33,349 bases of DNA from DASRCB01 sp035653295 (GTDB lineage: Bacteria; Acidobacteriota; Terriglobia; Bryobacterales; Bryobacteraceae): the NCBI GenBank assembly GCA_035653295.1, contig DASRCB010000352.1:1-33349 (forward strand), read 5' to 3'. The notes under the pieces are model-generated. The model worked only from the letters and a program-made list of their open reading frames with translations. It ran no database searches and had not been told where the DNA came from. Both the position numbers and the translations under genes were made by a program. Shown piece after piece: positions 25,152 through 33,349 of the stretch (within the stretch, counting starts at the first letter, position 1; each line of letters starts with the position of its first letter).

Positions 25152-26009
25152 ATGGGCTTCAATGTTACTGCACCGTTCAGCGGTGCGCTGTTGTTCGCTT
25201 CGCTCGCCGCCGCCCAGAGTGGTTTCTCCCCTGGCGGGGCGAACACGTATGCGCAACGGCAGGACTGGAACGGGCTGGTGCGCTATGCGCGATCCTGGAC
25301 AGCGAGCGAGCCCGGTTCGGCGATGGCCTGGTACTATCTCGGTTCCGCATACGGCATCGGTTTGCACGAGCCGGCAAGCGCCGAAGCGCCATTCGAAAAA
25401 GCCGTACAACTGAACCCGCGGTGGGCCATGGCGTGGAACGCTCTGGGATTTACTTATCTCGACCTCAGGCGTAACAGCGACGCCGCGCGCGCGTTCCAGC
25501 ACGCGGTGAACGAAGCGCCTCAGCAGTCGAACTACTGGAACAATCTCGCGTCCGCTTACTCCTGGGCAGGGCGGCCGGATCTTGCAACCCAGACGCTCGA
25601 GCGCCAGCGCACCGCCGCGGCGCGCTCGGCGACCTATGTCGACTGGTACAACATGGGCAATGGATTTGCAAATCTCGGCCATAGACAGGAGGCGATTGAC
25701 GCGTACACCCAGGCGCTGCGGATGAACCAGCGCTTCGGCCCGGCCTGGAACAATCTCGGCGTGGCGCAACAACAGTTGGGAGATTACTCGAGCGCGCTCA
25801 ACTCCTACCGCCGGGCGGCCGCCTTCGGCGATTCACTTGGCAATACGAATGCCGCCGCTCTTCAGAGTGGGATGGCGGCTGCACAGCAGCGCTCCGGCGG
25901 CCGACAGATGAGCCCGCAAATGGTTCGCGAATTCATCCGCTCCGGGCAGGCGCACGCCTGGGAGACGAACCACCCCGGCCAGCAGGGCAATCCATACGGA
26001 CGTCCTTAA
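25152..26009 (+). CDS. Secreted TPR-repeat protein
   Basis: The 285-residue product has a short signal peptide (MGFNVTAPFSGALLFASLAAAQ). Four to five tetratricopeptide repeats follow: AMAWYYLGSAYGIGL, AMAWNALGFTYLDLRRNSDAARAFQHAV, YWNNLASAYSWAGRPDLATQTL, YVDWYNMGNGFANLGHRQEAIDAYTQAL and AWNNLGVAQQQLGDYSSALNSY. TPRs bind other proteins. The tail (about 250-285, QMSPQMVREFIRSGQAH) is a polar extension. I chose the ATG at 25152 because GGAGG lies 8 bases upstream; a TTG at 25137 in the same frame has no such site. It is the last gene of the DinB-like/Kelch/TPR operon, and all three products are exported. Confidence 0.9.
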   Translation: MGFNVTAPFSGALLFASLAAAQSGFSPGGANTYAQRQDWNGLVRYARSWTASEPGSAMAWYYLGSAYGIGLHEPASAEAPFEKAVQLNPRWAMAWNALGFTYLDLRRNSDAARAFQHAVNEAPQQSNYWNNLASAYSWAGRPDLATQTLERQRTAAARSATYVDWYNMGNGFANLGHRQEAIDAYTQALRMNQRFGPAWNNLGVAQQQLGDYSSALNSYRRAAAFGDSLGNTNAAALQSGMAAAQQRSGGRQMSPQMVREFIRSGQAHAWETNHPGQQGNPYGRP

Positions 26010-26093
26010 GATCGCCGGGGGACAGCGCTCCCCTGTTCGAGCTACGGACAAAAATTCACCTTTTCACGGAACCACGTGCAAACCCGCGCGTAC

Positions 26094-26112
26094 TATAATC
26101 AGACCGTCTATG
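26094..26112 (+). promoter_or_regulatory. TATAAT box and start element of padR copy 2 (possible leaderless promoter and operator)
   Basis: A perfect TATAAT (26094-26099) lies 10 bases before the ATG at 26110, which leaves room for a leader of only a few bases. No Shine-Dalgarno sequence is present. The palindrome AGAC-C-GTCT (26101-26109) fills the gap, and AGACCGTCTATG matches the start region of padR copy 1 in 10 of 12 bases. No good -35 box is visible. Confidence 0.5.
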
Positions 26113-26448
26113 GGAGCAGACCGAACAAAGACCGACCTCCTGCCCGGCACGCTGGACATGCTGGTTCTGAAAATCCTGATGCGCGGACACTTGCATGGGT
26201 ATGCCATCGCGCAGCTCATCCAGCAACTGTCGGACGATCTGCTGCGGGTGGAAGAAGGTTCTCTTTACCCGGCGCTGCAGCGGCTGGAGCTGAACGGCTG
26301 GATCGAGGGAGAGTGGGGACTCTCCGCCAACAACCGCCGAGCACGGTTCTATAAGCTCACGGCCGACGGCCGCAAACATCTGACACAAGAGTCCGCTCGT
26401 TACCGCCAGGTCACCGGAGCGGTTGCGCGAATCATGGGGTTCGCCTGA
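26110..26448 (+). CDS. PadR-family transcriptional regulator (copy 2)
   Basis: The 112-residue winged-helix regulator has the core motifs LLPGTLDMLVLKIL, HGYAIAQLIQQL and VEEGSLYPALQRLELNGWI, followed by ARFYKLTADGRKHL in the wing. It is the counterpart of the regulator at 3843 and likewise precedes an orphan permease. The ATG at 26110 follows the TATAAT hexamer by 10 bases. It probably represses its own operon and responds to a ligand that cannot be read from sequence. The stop is 16 bases before the permease start. Confidence 0.93.
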   Translation: MGADRTKTDLLPGTLDMLVLKILMRGHLHGYAIAQLIQQLSDDLLRVEEGSLYPALQRLELNGWIEGEWGLSANNRRARFYKLTADGRKHLTQESARYRQVTGAVARIMGFA

Positions 26449-26464
26449 CAGGGCCGGAGAGCGC

Positions 26465-29113
26465 ATGCGGACGGGTCTGAACTGGAAGCGTTTTCGACTG
26501 CGTTTCCGATACTGGCTGCGCCACAGCGAAAGGAATCGTCTGCTGTGGCAGGAGATGGAATTCCACATCGACTCCATGGTCGAAGAACTGGTCGACCGTG
26601 GCATGTCCGAGGCGGAAGCTCGCGCCGCGGCGCACAGAAAGTTTGGCAACATGACACGAACCTCGGAAGAAGCTCGCTCCACCTGGATCGCGCGCTGGAT
26701 GAACGACCTGGCGCAGGACCTTCGCTACTGTTTTCGCGGCATGCGGCGAGATCCCGGTTTTACGGCGTTTACGATCCTCATCACCGGCCTCGGCATCGGC
26801 GCCAGTTCCACCGTCTTCAGCGTGATCAATGCCATGCTGCTGCGCCCACTTCCGTGCCGCGATCCAGGACGCCTGGTGTGGATTTCAAATGGCAATGACG
26901 CCACCAATACGCAGACCGAGCACTATGCGGACCTTCGGAAGTTGAACCGGTCGTTCTCCGATCTGGCGGCATTCGCCGACTGGGGCGTAGGCAACAGGCA
27001 GCTGACCGGAACGGGTGAGCCCGACCGGCTGACGAGCGTTCCCGTGACCGCGAATTTCTTCGCATTGCTCGGAGTTCAGCCCGAACTCGGAAGATGGTTC
27101 ACCGAAGAGGAGTCTCGGGGCAGGTATTCTGCTCCGACAGTCACGATCCTGAGCTACAACTTCTGGCGGCGGCGATTTGCCTGCGATCGCGGTGTGCTGG
27201 GCCGGAAGCTCATACTGGACAATCACCCGGCCATGGTGGTCGGTGTGCTGCCTGAATCCTTTGATTTCGGGAGTATCTTTACTCCCGGCACACAAATCGA
27301 CATCTTTGTCCCCTGGCCGATCGCGGATCCGGCAAAGCCACAGGGGAACACGATGAGGATCGTTGCACGGCTAAAGCCGGGCGTGACGATCGCGGCTGCG
27401 CAGGCCGAGATGACCGCGCTCGGAAAGGAACTCGAGAGGGAACACCCGGAGCGGAACGGCATCATTCCGCGAGTTACTCCACTGGCGCGGCACGTGAGCG
27501 GGCCGGTGCGCCCAGCGCTCTTCGTGCTGGCCTGTGCAGTCGGGGTAGTCATGTTGATTGTCTGCGCGAATCTTTCCAATCTGCAATTCGCCAGGCTGAC
27601 CGCGCGGCGAAAGGAAATGGCCATGCGAACGGCGCTGGGAGCGGGACGTTTCCGGCTGCTGCGGCAGATGATCACGGAAAGCGTCGCGCTCTCCTGTTTC
27701 GGCGCCATCGTTGGGCTTGTCCTCGCCGTGACGGGCGCGCGCGAAATCGCACACGTCAACACATTCAATCTTCCTCTGCTCGCAACGGTTCAGATCGACG
27801 GACGCGCATTGTCCTTCACCCTGCTTGCAGCGGTCGCCACAGGCGTACTCTTTGGGCTGCTGCCCGCGTTGCAGGCTTCCTCGTCGTCGCTTCGCGAAGC
27901 CCTGCAGGATGCCGGCCGCGGCTCGAGCGGCGCCAGGCGGCAGGCCTGGATCCGCGACGGACTGGTGGTCTGGGAAATGGCGTTCGCCTGCACGCTGCTG
28001 GTCGGCGCAGGATTGTTCATGCGCAGCCTGCTCCGTGTTCTGGACGTGAACCCCGGGTTTCGGCCACAACGGGCGGCCGCGCTGAGGATTGACCCAGCCT
28101 TTCGGCTTACGAGCCTGGCGCAGCAGAACTCATTCATCGACGATGTCCTGCACCGGGCGCGATCGGTTCCCGGCATCGTGGCCGCCGGGATCACCGACGC
28201 GTTGCCCCTGCGCGACGACCGCGAGTGGTCAGTCTCCGTGAGAGGACATGTTTACGAGAAGAACCGCCACCCGGAACCATTCATTCGTGTCGTGACCGAC
28301 GGATATTTTGAGGCGGCAGGAATTCCGTTGCGGGTTGGACGACTGTTTACGGAGAGGGATCGCGCCGCAAGTGAGCCAGTGGTCGTGGTGAACGAAACCA
28401 TGGCGCGGACAGCGTTTCCCGGCGAGAACCCGCTGGGTCAGGTGATCACAACTTACTCGGGCCAGCAGGTCCTGGGAGTTGTGGTTGGCGTCGTCGGCGA
28501 CGTCCGGCACGAAGCTCTGGAGCAGGCGAGCGGGTCGGAAATGTATCTGGCCATGCGGCAGACCGGAGATTACGCGTCGATGCAGCTTGTGGTGCAAACT
28601 GCGCTGCCGCCGGACAGTCTGGCGGCGGGGATTCGAACCGCGCTCCGGCCCATCGATCCCAATCTTCCCGTGCGCGACTTCCAGACATTTCAGGATCTCG
28701 TCGATAAAGCGGTTTCGCCGCGCCGGTTCATGGCGGTCATCCTGGCGGGATTCGCCGCGTTCGCCCTGGTTCTCGCTTCGCTGGGGATCTACGCCGTGAT
28801 TTCCTGGTCGGTGAGTCAACGCGTCCAGGAGATTGGAATTCGGATGGCCCTGGGAGCATCGCCGGCCGACCTGCAAAGCCGGATCGTGCTCCGGACTCTC
28901 GCCCTGGCCGCGCTCGGTCTGGTGGTGGGAATGGCCGGCGCACGGGTATTGTCGAGCGCGCTGGGCAGCCTTCTGTTTGGGGTAACTTCGGGCGATCCGG
29001 TCACGTTCGTTGGCATGGCCGTGCTGTTGATCGCAGTCGCGGCCGCAGCCGGGTACATTCCCGCGTTTCGAGCTTCCCGTATCGATCCGATGGCTGCCCT
29101 GCGGTCGAATTAG
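26465..29113 (+). CDS. MacB/FtsX-like orphan ABC permease (ADOP family, copy 2)
   Basis: The 882-residue inner-membrane protein has the same plan as the 4181 gene: N-terminal charged cap with LWQEMEFHIDSMVEEL and AHRKFGNMTRTSEEA, first helix about 100-121 (FTILITGLGIGASSTVFSV), periplasmic MacB-core, central FtsX block (CANLSNLQFARLTARRKEMA), second periplasmic domain, and a terminal FtsX block ending ASRIDPMAALRSN. The two copies differ widely in the periplasmic parts, so they probably recognise different ligands. No ATPase is adjacent. The ATG at 26465 was preferred over a TTG at 26423 that lies inside the padR gene; GGAGAG precedes it closely. Confidence 0.93.
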   Translation: MRTGLNWKRFRLRFRYWLRHSERNRLLWQEMEFHIDSMVEELVDRGMSEAEARAAAHRKFGNMTRTSEEARSTWIARWMNDLAQDLRYCFRGMRRDPGFTAFTILITGLGIGASSTVFSVINAMLLRPLPCRDPGRLVWISNGNDATNTQTEHYADLRKLNRSFSDLAAFADWGVGNRQLTGTGEPDRLTSVPVTANFFALLGVQPELGRWFTEEESRGRYSAPTVTILSYNFWRRRFACDRGVLGRKLILDNHPAMVVGVLPESFDFGSIFTPGTQIDIFVPWPIADPAKPQGNTMRIVARLKPGVTIAAAQAEMTALGKELEREHPERNGIIPRVTPLARHVSGPVRPALFVLACAVGVVMLIVCANLSNLQFARLTARRKEMAMRTALGAGRFRLLRQMITESVALSCFGAIVGLVLAVTGAREIAHVNTFNLPLLATVQIDGRALSFTLLAAVATGVLFGLLPALQASSSSLREALQDAGRGSSGARRQAWIRDGLVVWEMAFACTLLVGAGLFMRSLLRVLDVNPGFRPQRAAALRIDPAFRLTSLAQQNSFIDDVLHRARSVPGIVAAGITDALPLRDDREWSVSVRGHVYEKNRHPEPFIRVVTDGYFEAAGIPLRVGRLFTERDRAASEPVVVVNETMARTAFPGENPLGQVITTYSGQQVLGVVVGVVGDVRHEALEQASGSEMYLAMRQTGDYASMQLVVQTALPPDSLAAGIRTALRPIDPNLPVRDFQTFQDLVDKAVSPRRFMAVILAGFAAFALVLASLGIYAVISWSVSQRVQEIGIRMALGASPADLQSRIVLRTLALAALGLVVGMAGARVLSSALGSLLFGVTSGDPVTFVGMAVLLIAVAAAAGYIPAFRASRIDPMAALRSN

Positions 29114-29149
29114 GGGCAGACCCACCGCAGGCGCTCAGTAGAGCCGCGA

Positions 29150-29192
29150 GGCGGGCTGAGAGCCCGCCGTGCAAGCCAAAGGCTCGCACCAC
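29150..29192 (-). repeat. REP-like double hairpin, copy E
   Basis: On the minus strand GTGG (29192-29189) is followed by hairpin 1 (9-bp arms with one mismatch, loop TTT) and hairpin 2 (GGCGGGCT/AGCCCGCC, loop CTC, 29150-29168). Hairpin 1 belongs to the GTGCAAGCC type seen in copy C. Hairpin 2 is the type seen in copies A and D. It lies between two convergent genes, where it could serve as a two-way terminator. Confidence 0.85.
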
Positions 29193-29264
29193 AATCGGCG
29201 TTTTCCACGGAGAGATGGATGTTAGTGCAGGGCAATCGCGCCGGGACTGAGATTGGAGGCGCGC

Positions 29265-32200
29265 TTATAGATGCGGTTTAGCCGTCTCGTGTTTCTCCGC
29301 AATTGCGAGCCGCGGGCGGGCCACCGGTACGGCGAAGCAGAAGGTGGTGCCTTTTCCGACCTCGGAGTGCTCGATCCAGATCCGGCCGCCGTATTGTTCG
29401 ATAAGCCGCTGGCAGATCGCGAGGCCGACGCCGCTGCCTGGGTACTTCTCGCGGCTGTGCAGGCGCTTGAACAGCCCGAACACCTGTTCGCGGAAGCGCT
29501 CTTCGATGCCAATTCCGTTGTCGCTTACGGAGAATACACACCAGCCGTCGCGCTCCTGCGCTGAGATTTCGATCCGCGGCGGACCGGCCCCGCGGTACTT
29601 CAGGGCATTGCTGATGAGATTCTGGAACAGCTGCGCGAGCGGCCGTTCATGGATGGGGACCGGCGGCAGGTCACCGGCCACGATCGCCGCATTGGCGCTG
29701 TCGATCGCCGGCTGCATGGATTCGACGACCCCGGCCAGCACCTTACCGGAGTCGATCGCGCTGGGCGGCCCTTCCTCGGCTTTGGTTGCTCGGGTATATG
29801 CCAGGAGGTCCTGGATGAGAGCGATCATGCGCCGCGCTCCGGTCAGGATGTTGTCCAGGAACATGCGCTGATCACCGCTGAGCTGCGGGCCCAGGCTGCG
29901 GGCGATGAGCTCGGCGGAGATGGCGATGGTGCGCAGGGGCTCCTGCAGGTCGTGGCTGGCCGAATAGGCGAACACCTCCAGATCACGGTTGGCGCGGCGC
30001 AACTCCTCGTTAGAGCGTTTCAGCTCGGTTTGAATCCACTGCGCTTGTTCGAACAGCCGCGCATTATCGAGGGCGATCGCAGCCTGGGCGGCGATGCCGG
30101 AAACGATGGCTTCATGCGCTTCCGTGAATCTGGCGGGCTCGGCGTGGCCAAACAGGAGAGCGCCGAGCATCTCCCCGGAACGGGAGACCACGGGGCAGCC
30201 CAGAAGGCTCCGCAACGCCGGGGCGCGCGCGGGGTGATCGTAACGGAAACAGGATCTTTCACCGGAGCGGCAGGAAAGAATGGCGGCAGCGTGCTCATCC
30301 CATGCCTGCCGGAGTGCTTCCCCGGCATCGCCGAAAACCGTCGCCACCGAAGCGCCGTCGCCTGCGCTGAGGTCGTTTCGAAAGAAGCCGCCGCCCTGCG
30401 CTCCGGTTAACTGGGTGGCGATTTCATTCAGCGATTGCACCAGCGCCTGAAAGTCGAGTTGACTGAGCAGCGTCGGCCCCACGCGGTTGAGCAGTTCCGC
30501 CGTGGAACGAGCGTCGCGCTCCTTTTCCACGAGGGCGCGCAACGCCTGTTCGCTCTGCTCCAGGCGCTGCCTCGCGATCACCTGTTCGGTGATATCCACC
30601 GCGTGCACGAACACGCCCTGAATCCGGCCGGCCACGTCCTTCCACGGCTGATACACGAAATTGAAGAAGCGGTCTTCCAGCGGGCCGTCGGGCCTGCGGC
30701 GCAGCCGCGCGAGCGCCTCCGAGCGGAAAACGGGCTCTCCGGTCCGGTACACGCTGTCGAGCAGTTCGAGGAAGCCCTGATTGGTGATTTCCGGCAGAGC
30801 TTCCCGAAGCAGCTTGCCGGTCAGCTCCGCTTCCGAACGGCCGGTGGCCCTGGCATATTCGCCATTGACAATCTGGAAGACGTGCTCGGGGCCGCTGAGG
30901 ACGGCGACCATGGCGGGCGCCTGTTCGATAACATCGCGCAGTTTGCGGCGCTCCGCTTCGGCCTCGGCCAGCAGCCGATGTTCCGCCTCCGCGCTCGCTT
31001 CGCGCAGGCGTGCGATTTCCAGGCGTGAAGAAATGCGAACCAGAAGTTCGCGCGCGCTGAACGGCTTCACGACGTAGTCATCGGCGCCGGCGAGCAGGCC
31101 CTCGAGGCGCGATTCCTCGCCCGCCCGCGCCGAGAGCAGCACCACCGGAAGCGAGCTCAGCTCCGCGTCCTGACGGATGGCCTTCAGCAGACGAAATCCG
31201 TCGAGGCCGGGCATCATGACATCGGCGAGGAGCAGATCGGGACGGTGCTCGCGCATGGCGGCCAGGGCCGTGGCGCCGTCGGCCACCGCCTGAACCTCGT
31301 ACTGCTCGCCCAGCAGCCTGCGCAGATATTCACGCATGTCGGAGTTGTCGTCGGCGACAAGGATGCGGGCGCGCTTCTCGGCGGCCGGCTGCTGCGCCGA
31401 AGGCACAAGGTCGGCGATGGTGGCGGGAGCCGGCGCGTCCGGCAGCCAACGCAGCGCTTCGTCCAGGAAGGTCTGAGCGCCGATCGCGGTGGACGCCTGG
31501 CTTGCACCGGTTCCGATGTGCTCCTGTGGCAGGTGCCCGGCGCCGAACGGAATCAGCACGGAAAAGGTGCTGCCTTTCCCAAATTCGCTCTGCACCTGCA
31601 CGGTGGCGCCGTGCAGCCTCGCGAGCTCCTGAACCAGCGCAAGGCCGATTCCGGAGCCTTCCTGGGAGCGCGCCCGCCCGCCGTCGATCCGATGAAAGCG
31701 CTCGAAGACGCGCGCCAGCTCCCTTTCGGGAATGCCTGTGCCGGTGTCCGACACGTCCAGGCGGGCATGCCCCCCGGCGGCGGCGAGGGACACGCGAATT
31801 TCCCCTTCGAAGGTGAATTTGAAGGCGTTGGACAACAAATTCAGGACGATTTTCTCCCACATTTCCCGGTCCACGTAGACGGGCTGCGGCAGCGGTGGGC
31901 AATCGACGGTGAACTGCAGTCCGGCCCTTTCCATCGCGGAGCGGAACACGCTGCAAAGATCACTGGTCAGCGTCGACAGATCGACAGGTTCGTAGCGGGC
32001 CTGAATGCGACCCGCCTCGATGCGGGAGAAATCGAGCAGCGAGTTCACCAGCTTGAGCAGGCGCAGGCAGTTGCGGTGCGCGATCGTGAGCTCGCCGCGG
32101 GAGCGTTCGAGGGACGCATCGGGTCCGCTGAGGACATCGGTGAGCGGCCCCAGCATGAGCGTGAGCGGAGTCCGAAACTCGTGGCTCACGTTGCTGAAGA

Positions 32201-33281
32201 AGGCAGTCTTCACGCGATCCAGTTCGGCCAGCGCCTCGGCGCGTTTGCGCTCCTCTTCGTAGGCTCGGGCTTCGGCGACCGCGGTGGCGATCTGTCCGGC
32301 GATCAGTTCGAAGAAGGTGCGGTAGTCGGGGTCGAGCCTCTTGCGCGGGTTGACGCCGGCCAGCATGAACCCGGTGGGGAGCGCATGGCCGGGCGCCATG
32401 ATGGGGACGATGATTCCCGAGGCCGGCTCCACGGGCCATGGTCCGGCGGGCAGTGGTCCGGTGTGCCGCGCGAGATCGGGAATCTCGGCAACACGGCCAA
32501 GACTGGCAATGGCCGCCACGGGCGAGAGCTCGCCCTCGAACGACATTTTCACCGGCGCCGCGGCAGACCCGGCCTTTACACCCGCTACGCCGGCCAGGGT
32601 TGCGGACTTCCGGTTCGGATCATAAAGATAGACTGCGGCGAAGGGCACATCCCAGGGATTCTCGGCAAGCGTAGCCGCGGCCAGCCGGCATGCTTCGGTG
32701 GCGTCCTTGGTGATGGTGCGGCTGGCGAGGTCGCGAAGCGTGCGCAGGCGGCGCTCGCCGATCACGTGCGCCGTCGTGTCGTACACAACACAGAAAACTC
32801 CGCCCACGGTGCCCGATTCTTCCGCGATCGGGCTGTACGTATATGTGTAGTACCCCTCTTCGAGGTAGCCGTCGCGGTCAATCACCAGCAGGCCGTCTTC
32901 GACGGCGGTGGATTCGCCGCGGTGTACGGCCTCCAGCATGGGCAGAATGATGTCCCAGATTTCAGGCCAGCATTCGGCGCCGCGCTGGCCCATCGCCGCG
33001 GGATGTTTTTTCGCGCCGAGGATGGGACGGTAAGCGTCGTTGTAGAACTGGACGTGTTCCGGTCCCCAGAAGAGGAACACGGCCGTGCGCTGTTTCAGCA
33101 GGACGCTAAGGGCCGTTTTCAGGCTTTGCGGCCAGTTTTCGACGGGGCCTACGGGAGTGCGCGACCAATCGATGGTGCGCATCAGTTCCCCCATCTGGCC
33201 GCCGCCGTCGAAAAGTGAGGTCGATGGGCTGGAAATAGCAGTCGAGCCGGGGGCAGGACTGTCGGTCAACTTACCGTCCAT
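29265..33281 (-). CDS. Hybrid sensor kinase with two histidine-kinase cores around one receiver domain
   Basis: This 1338-residue protein has, in order: a PAS-like domain (about 35-175), a GAF-like domain (about 185-340), HisKA with His367 (NVSHEFRTPL), HATPase (NLLSNAFKF 481-489, DTGTGIP, GSGIGLAL), a receiver (Asp687 in LLADVMMPGLDG, Asp644/645, Ser717, Lys739), a second PAS (about 782-900), a second GAF (about 925-1075), a second HisKA of phytochrome type with His1110 (YSASHDLQEPL) and a second HATPase (NLISNALKY 1221-1229, SDNGIGI, GSGVGLAI). All catalytic residues look intact. There is no membrane segment, so it should be cytoplasmic and sense small ligands or redox through PAS/GAF. No response regulator with an output domain is adjacent. 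The start at 33281 has a weak ribosome site. Confidence 0.95.
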   Translation of the reverse strand: MDGKLTDSPAPGSTAISSPSTSLFDGGGQMGELMRTIDWSRTPVGPVENWPQSLKTALSVLLKQRTAVFLFWGPEHVQFYNDAYRPILGAKKHPAAMGQRGAECWPEIWDIILPMLEAVHRGESTAVEDGLLVIDRDGYLEEGYYTYTYSPIAEESGTVGGVFCVVYDTTAHVIGERRLRTLRDLASRTITKDATEACRLAAATLAENPWDVPFAAVYLYDPNRKSATLAGVAGVKAGSAAAPVKMSFEGELSPVAAIASLGRVAEIPDLARHTGPLPAGPWPVEPASGIIVPIMAPGHALPTGFMLAGVNPRKRLDPDYRTFFELIAGQIATAVAEARAYEEERKRAEALAELDRVKTAFFSNVSHEFRTPLTLMLGPLTDVLSGPDASLERSRGELTIAHRNCLRLLKLVNSLLDFSRIEAGRIQARYEPVDLSTLTSDLCSVFRSAMERAGLQFTVDCPPLPQPVYVDREMWEKIVLNLLSNAFKFTFEGEIRVSLAAAGGHARLDVSDTGTGIPERELARVFERFHRIDGGRARSQEGSGIGLALVQELARLHGATVQVQSEFGKGSTFSVLIPFGAGHLPQEHIGTGASQASTAIGAQTFLDEALRWLPDAPAPATIADLVPSAQQPAAEKRARILVADDNSDMREYLRRLLGEQYEVQAVADGATALAAMREHRPDLLLADVMMPGLDGFRLLKAIRQDAELSSLPVVLLSARAGEESRLEGLLAGADDYVVKPFSARELLVRISSRLEIARLREASAEAEHRLLAEAEAERRKLRDVIEQAPAMVAVLSGPEHVFQIVNGEYARATGRSEAELTGKLLREALPEITNQGFLELLDSVYRTGEPVFRSEALARLRRRPDGPLEDRFFNFVYQPWKDVAGRIQGVFVHAVDITEQVIARQRLEQSEQALRALVEKERDARSTAELLNRVGPTLLSQLDFQALVQSLNEIATQLTGAQGGGFFRNDLSAGDGASVATVFGDAGEALRQAWDEHAAAILSCRSGERSCFRYDHPARAPALRSLLGCPVVSRSGEMLGALLFGHAEPARFTEAHEAIVSGIAAQAAIALDNARLFEQAQWIQTELKRSNEELRRANRDLEVFAYSASHDLQEPLRTIAISAELIARSLGPQLSGDQRMFLDNILTGARRMIALIQDLLAYTRATKAEEGPPSAIDSGKVLAGVVESMQPAIDSANAAIVAGDLPPVPIHERPLAQLFQNLISNALKYRGAGPPRIEISAQERDGWCVFSVSDNGIGIEERFREQVFGLFKRLHSREKYPGSGVGLAICQRLIEQYGGRIWIEHSEVGKGTTFCFAVPVARPRLAIAEKHETAKPHL

Positions 33282-33349
33282 CGGGGATCTCAGGTGTGAC
33301 GCTTCGGAGGGCGGTTTTATTTCATGAAAGCTTGTGCACTCTACGGGCT

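Noticed and set aside
31245..33218. Open frame of ~650 codons antisense to the hybrid kinase
   Set aside because: It is a shadow of the kinase reading frame; no recognisable domain or start signal.

Overview
The window is about 33 kb of GC-rich DNA that reads as a chromosomal piece of an Acidobacteriota genome, most likely of the Solibacter/Bryobacter type. The call is by inference from gene content. It carries two PadR regulator + ~880-residue MacB/FtsX-like orphan permease pairs (the 'acidobacterial duplicated orphan permease' family), a large TonB-dependent receptor with an N-terminal carboxypeptidase-regulatory domain, an 'RANGAKSRGPKTPEGK'-type protein, and GC-rich double-hairpin REP repeats with a REP-associated transposase. 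lpxD shows that the cell makes lipid A and so is diderm. I saw no rRNA, tRNA, CRISPR array or phage.

Layout. 1-2749 (minus): lpxD, a LOG-family Rossmann protein and the start of a membrane sensor protein that runs off the left edge, packed as one operon. 2771-3480: a REP-bounded RAYT transposase unit. 3486-3770 (minus): a small membrane-anchored YHS-like protein. 3843-6835 (plus): padR + orphan permease pair 1. 6839-7632 (minus): a doubtful small ORF and a small secreted protein. 7684-10002 (plus): a membrane protein and a membrane-embedded MutS-like ATPase. 10163-13305 (plus): rpoN-hpf-rapZ. 13310-15820 (minus): an FG-GAP repeat protein and, upstream of it, a secreted protein whose gene carries an apparent frameshift. 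16208-17224 (plus): a protein with a repeat-expanded tail that runs into the next gene. 17077-22117 (minus): TonB receptor followed by a sulfatase-like/TPR fusion. 22251-26009 (plus): secreted DinB-like, Kelch-like and TPR proteins, tightly packed. 26110-29113 (plus): padR + orphan permease pair 2. 29265-33281 (minus): a very large hybrid kinase with two histidine-kinase cores around one receiver.

How it fits together. Most of the window is envelope biology: lipid A synthesis, outer-membrane uptake, secreted beta-propellers and ABC-type permeases without their own ATPase. To this are added global regulators (sigma-54, ribosome hibernation, RapZ, hybrid kinase). The most system-like signal is the REP/RAYT set. 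One transposase gene is flanked by two inverted copies of a double-hairpin repeat, and related copies are scattered at 10023, 15966 and 29150. A second signal is that both padR genes lack a Shine-Dalgarno sequence and share the element AGAC-YR-TCTATG at the start codon, which suggests autoregulated, possibly leaderless transcripts. I found no clear candidate for a wholly new defence or metabolic system.
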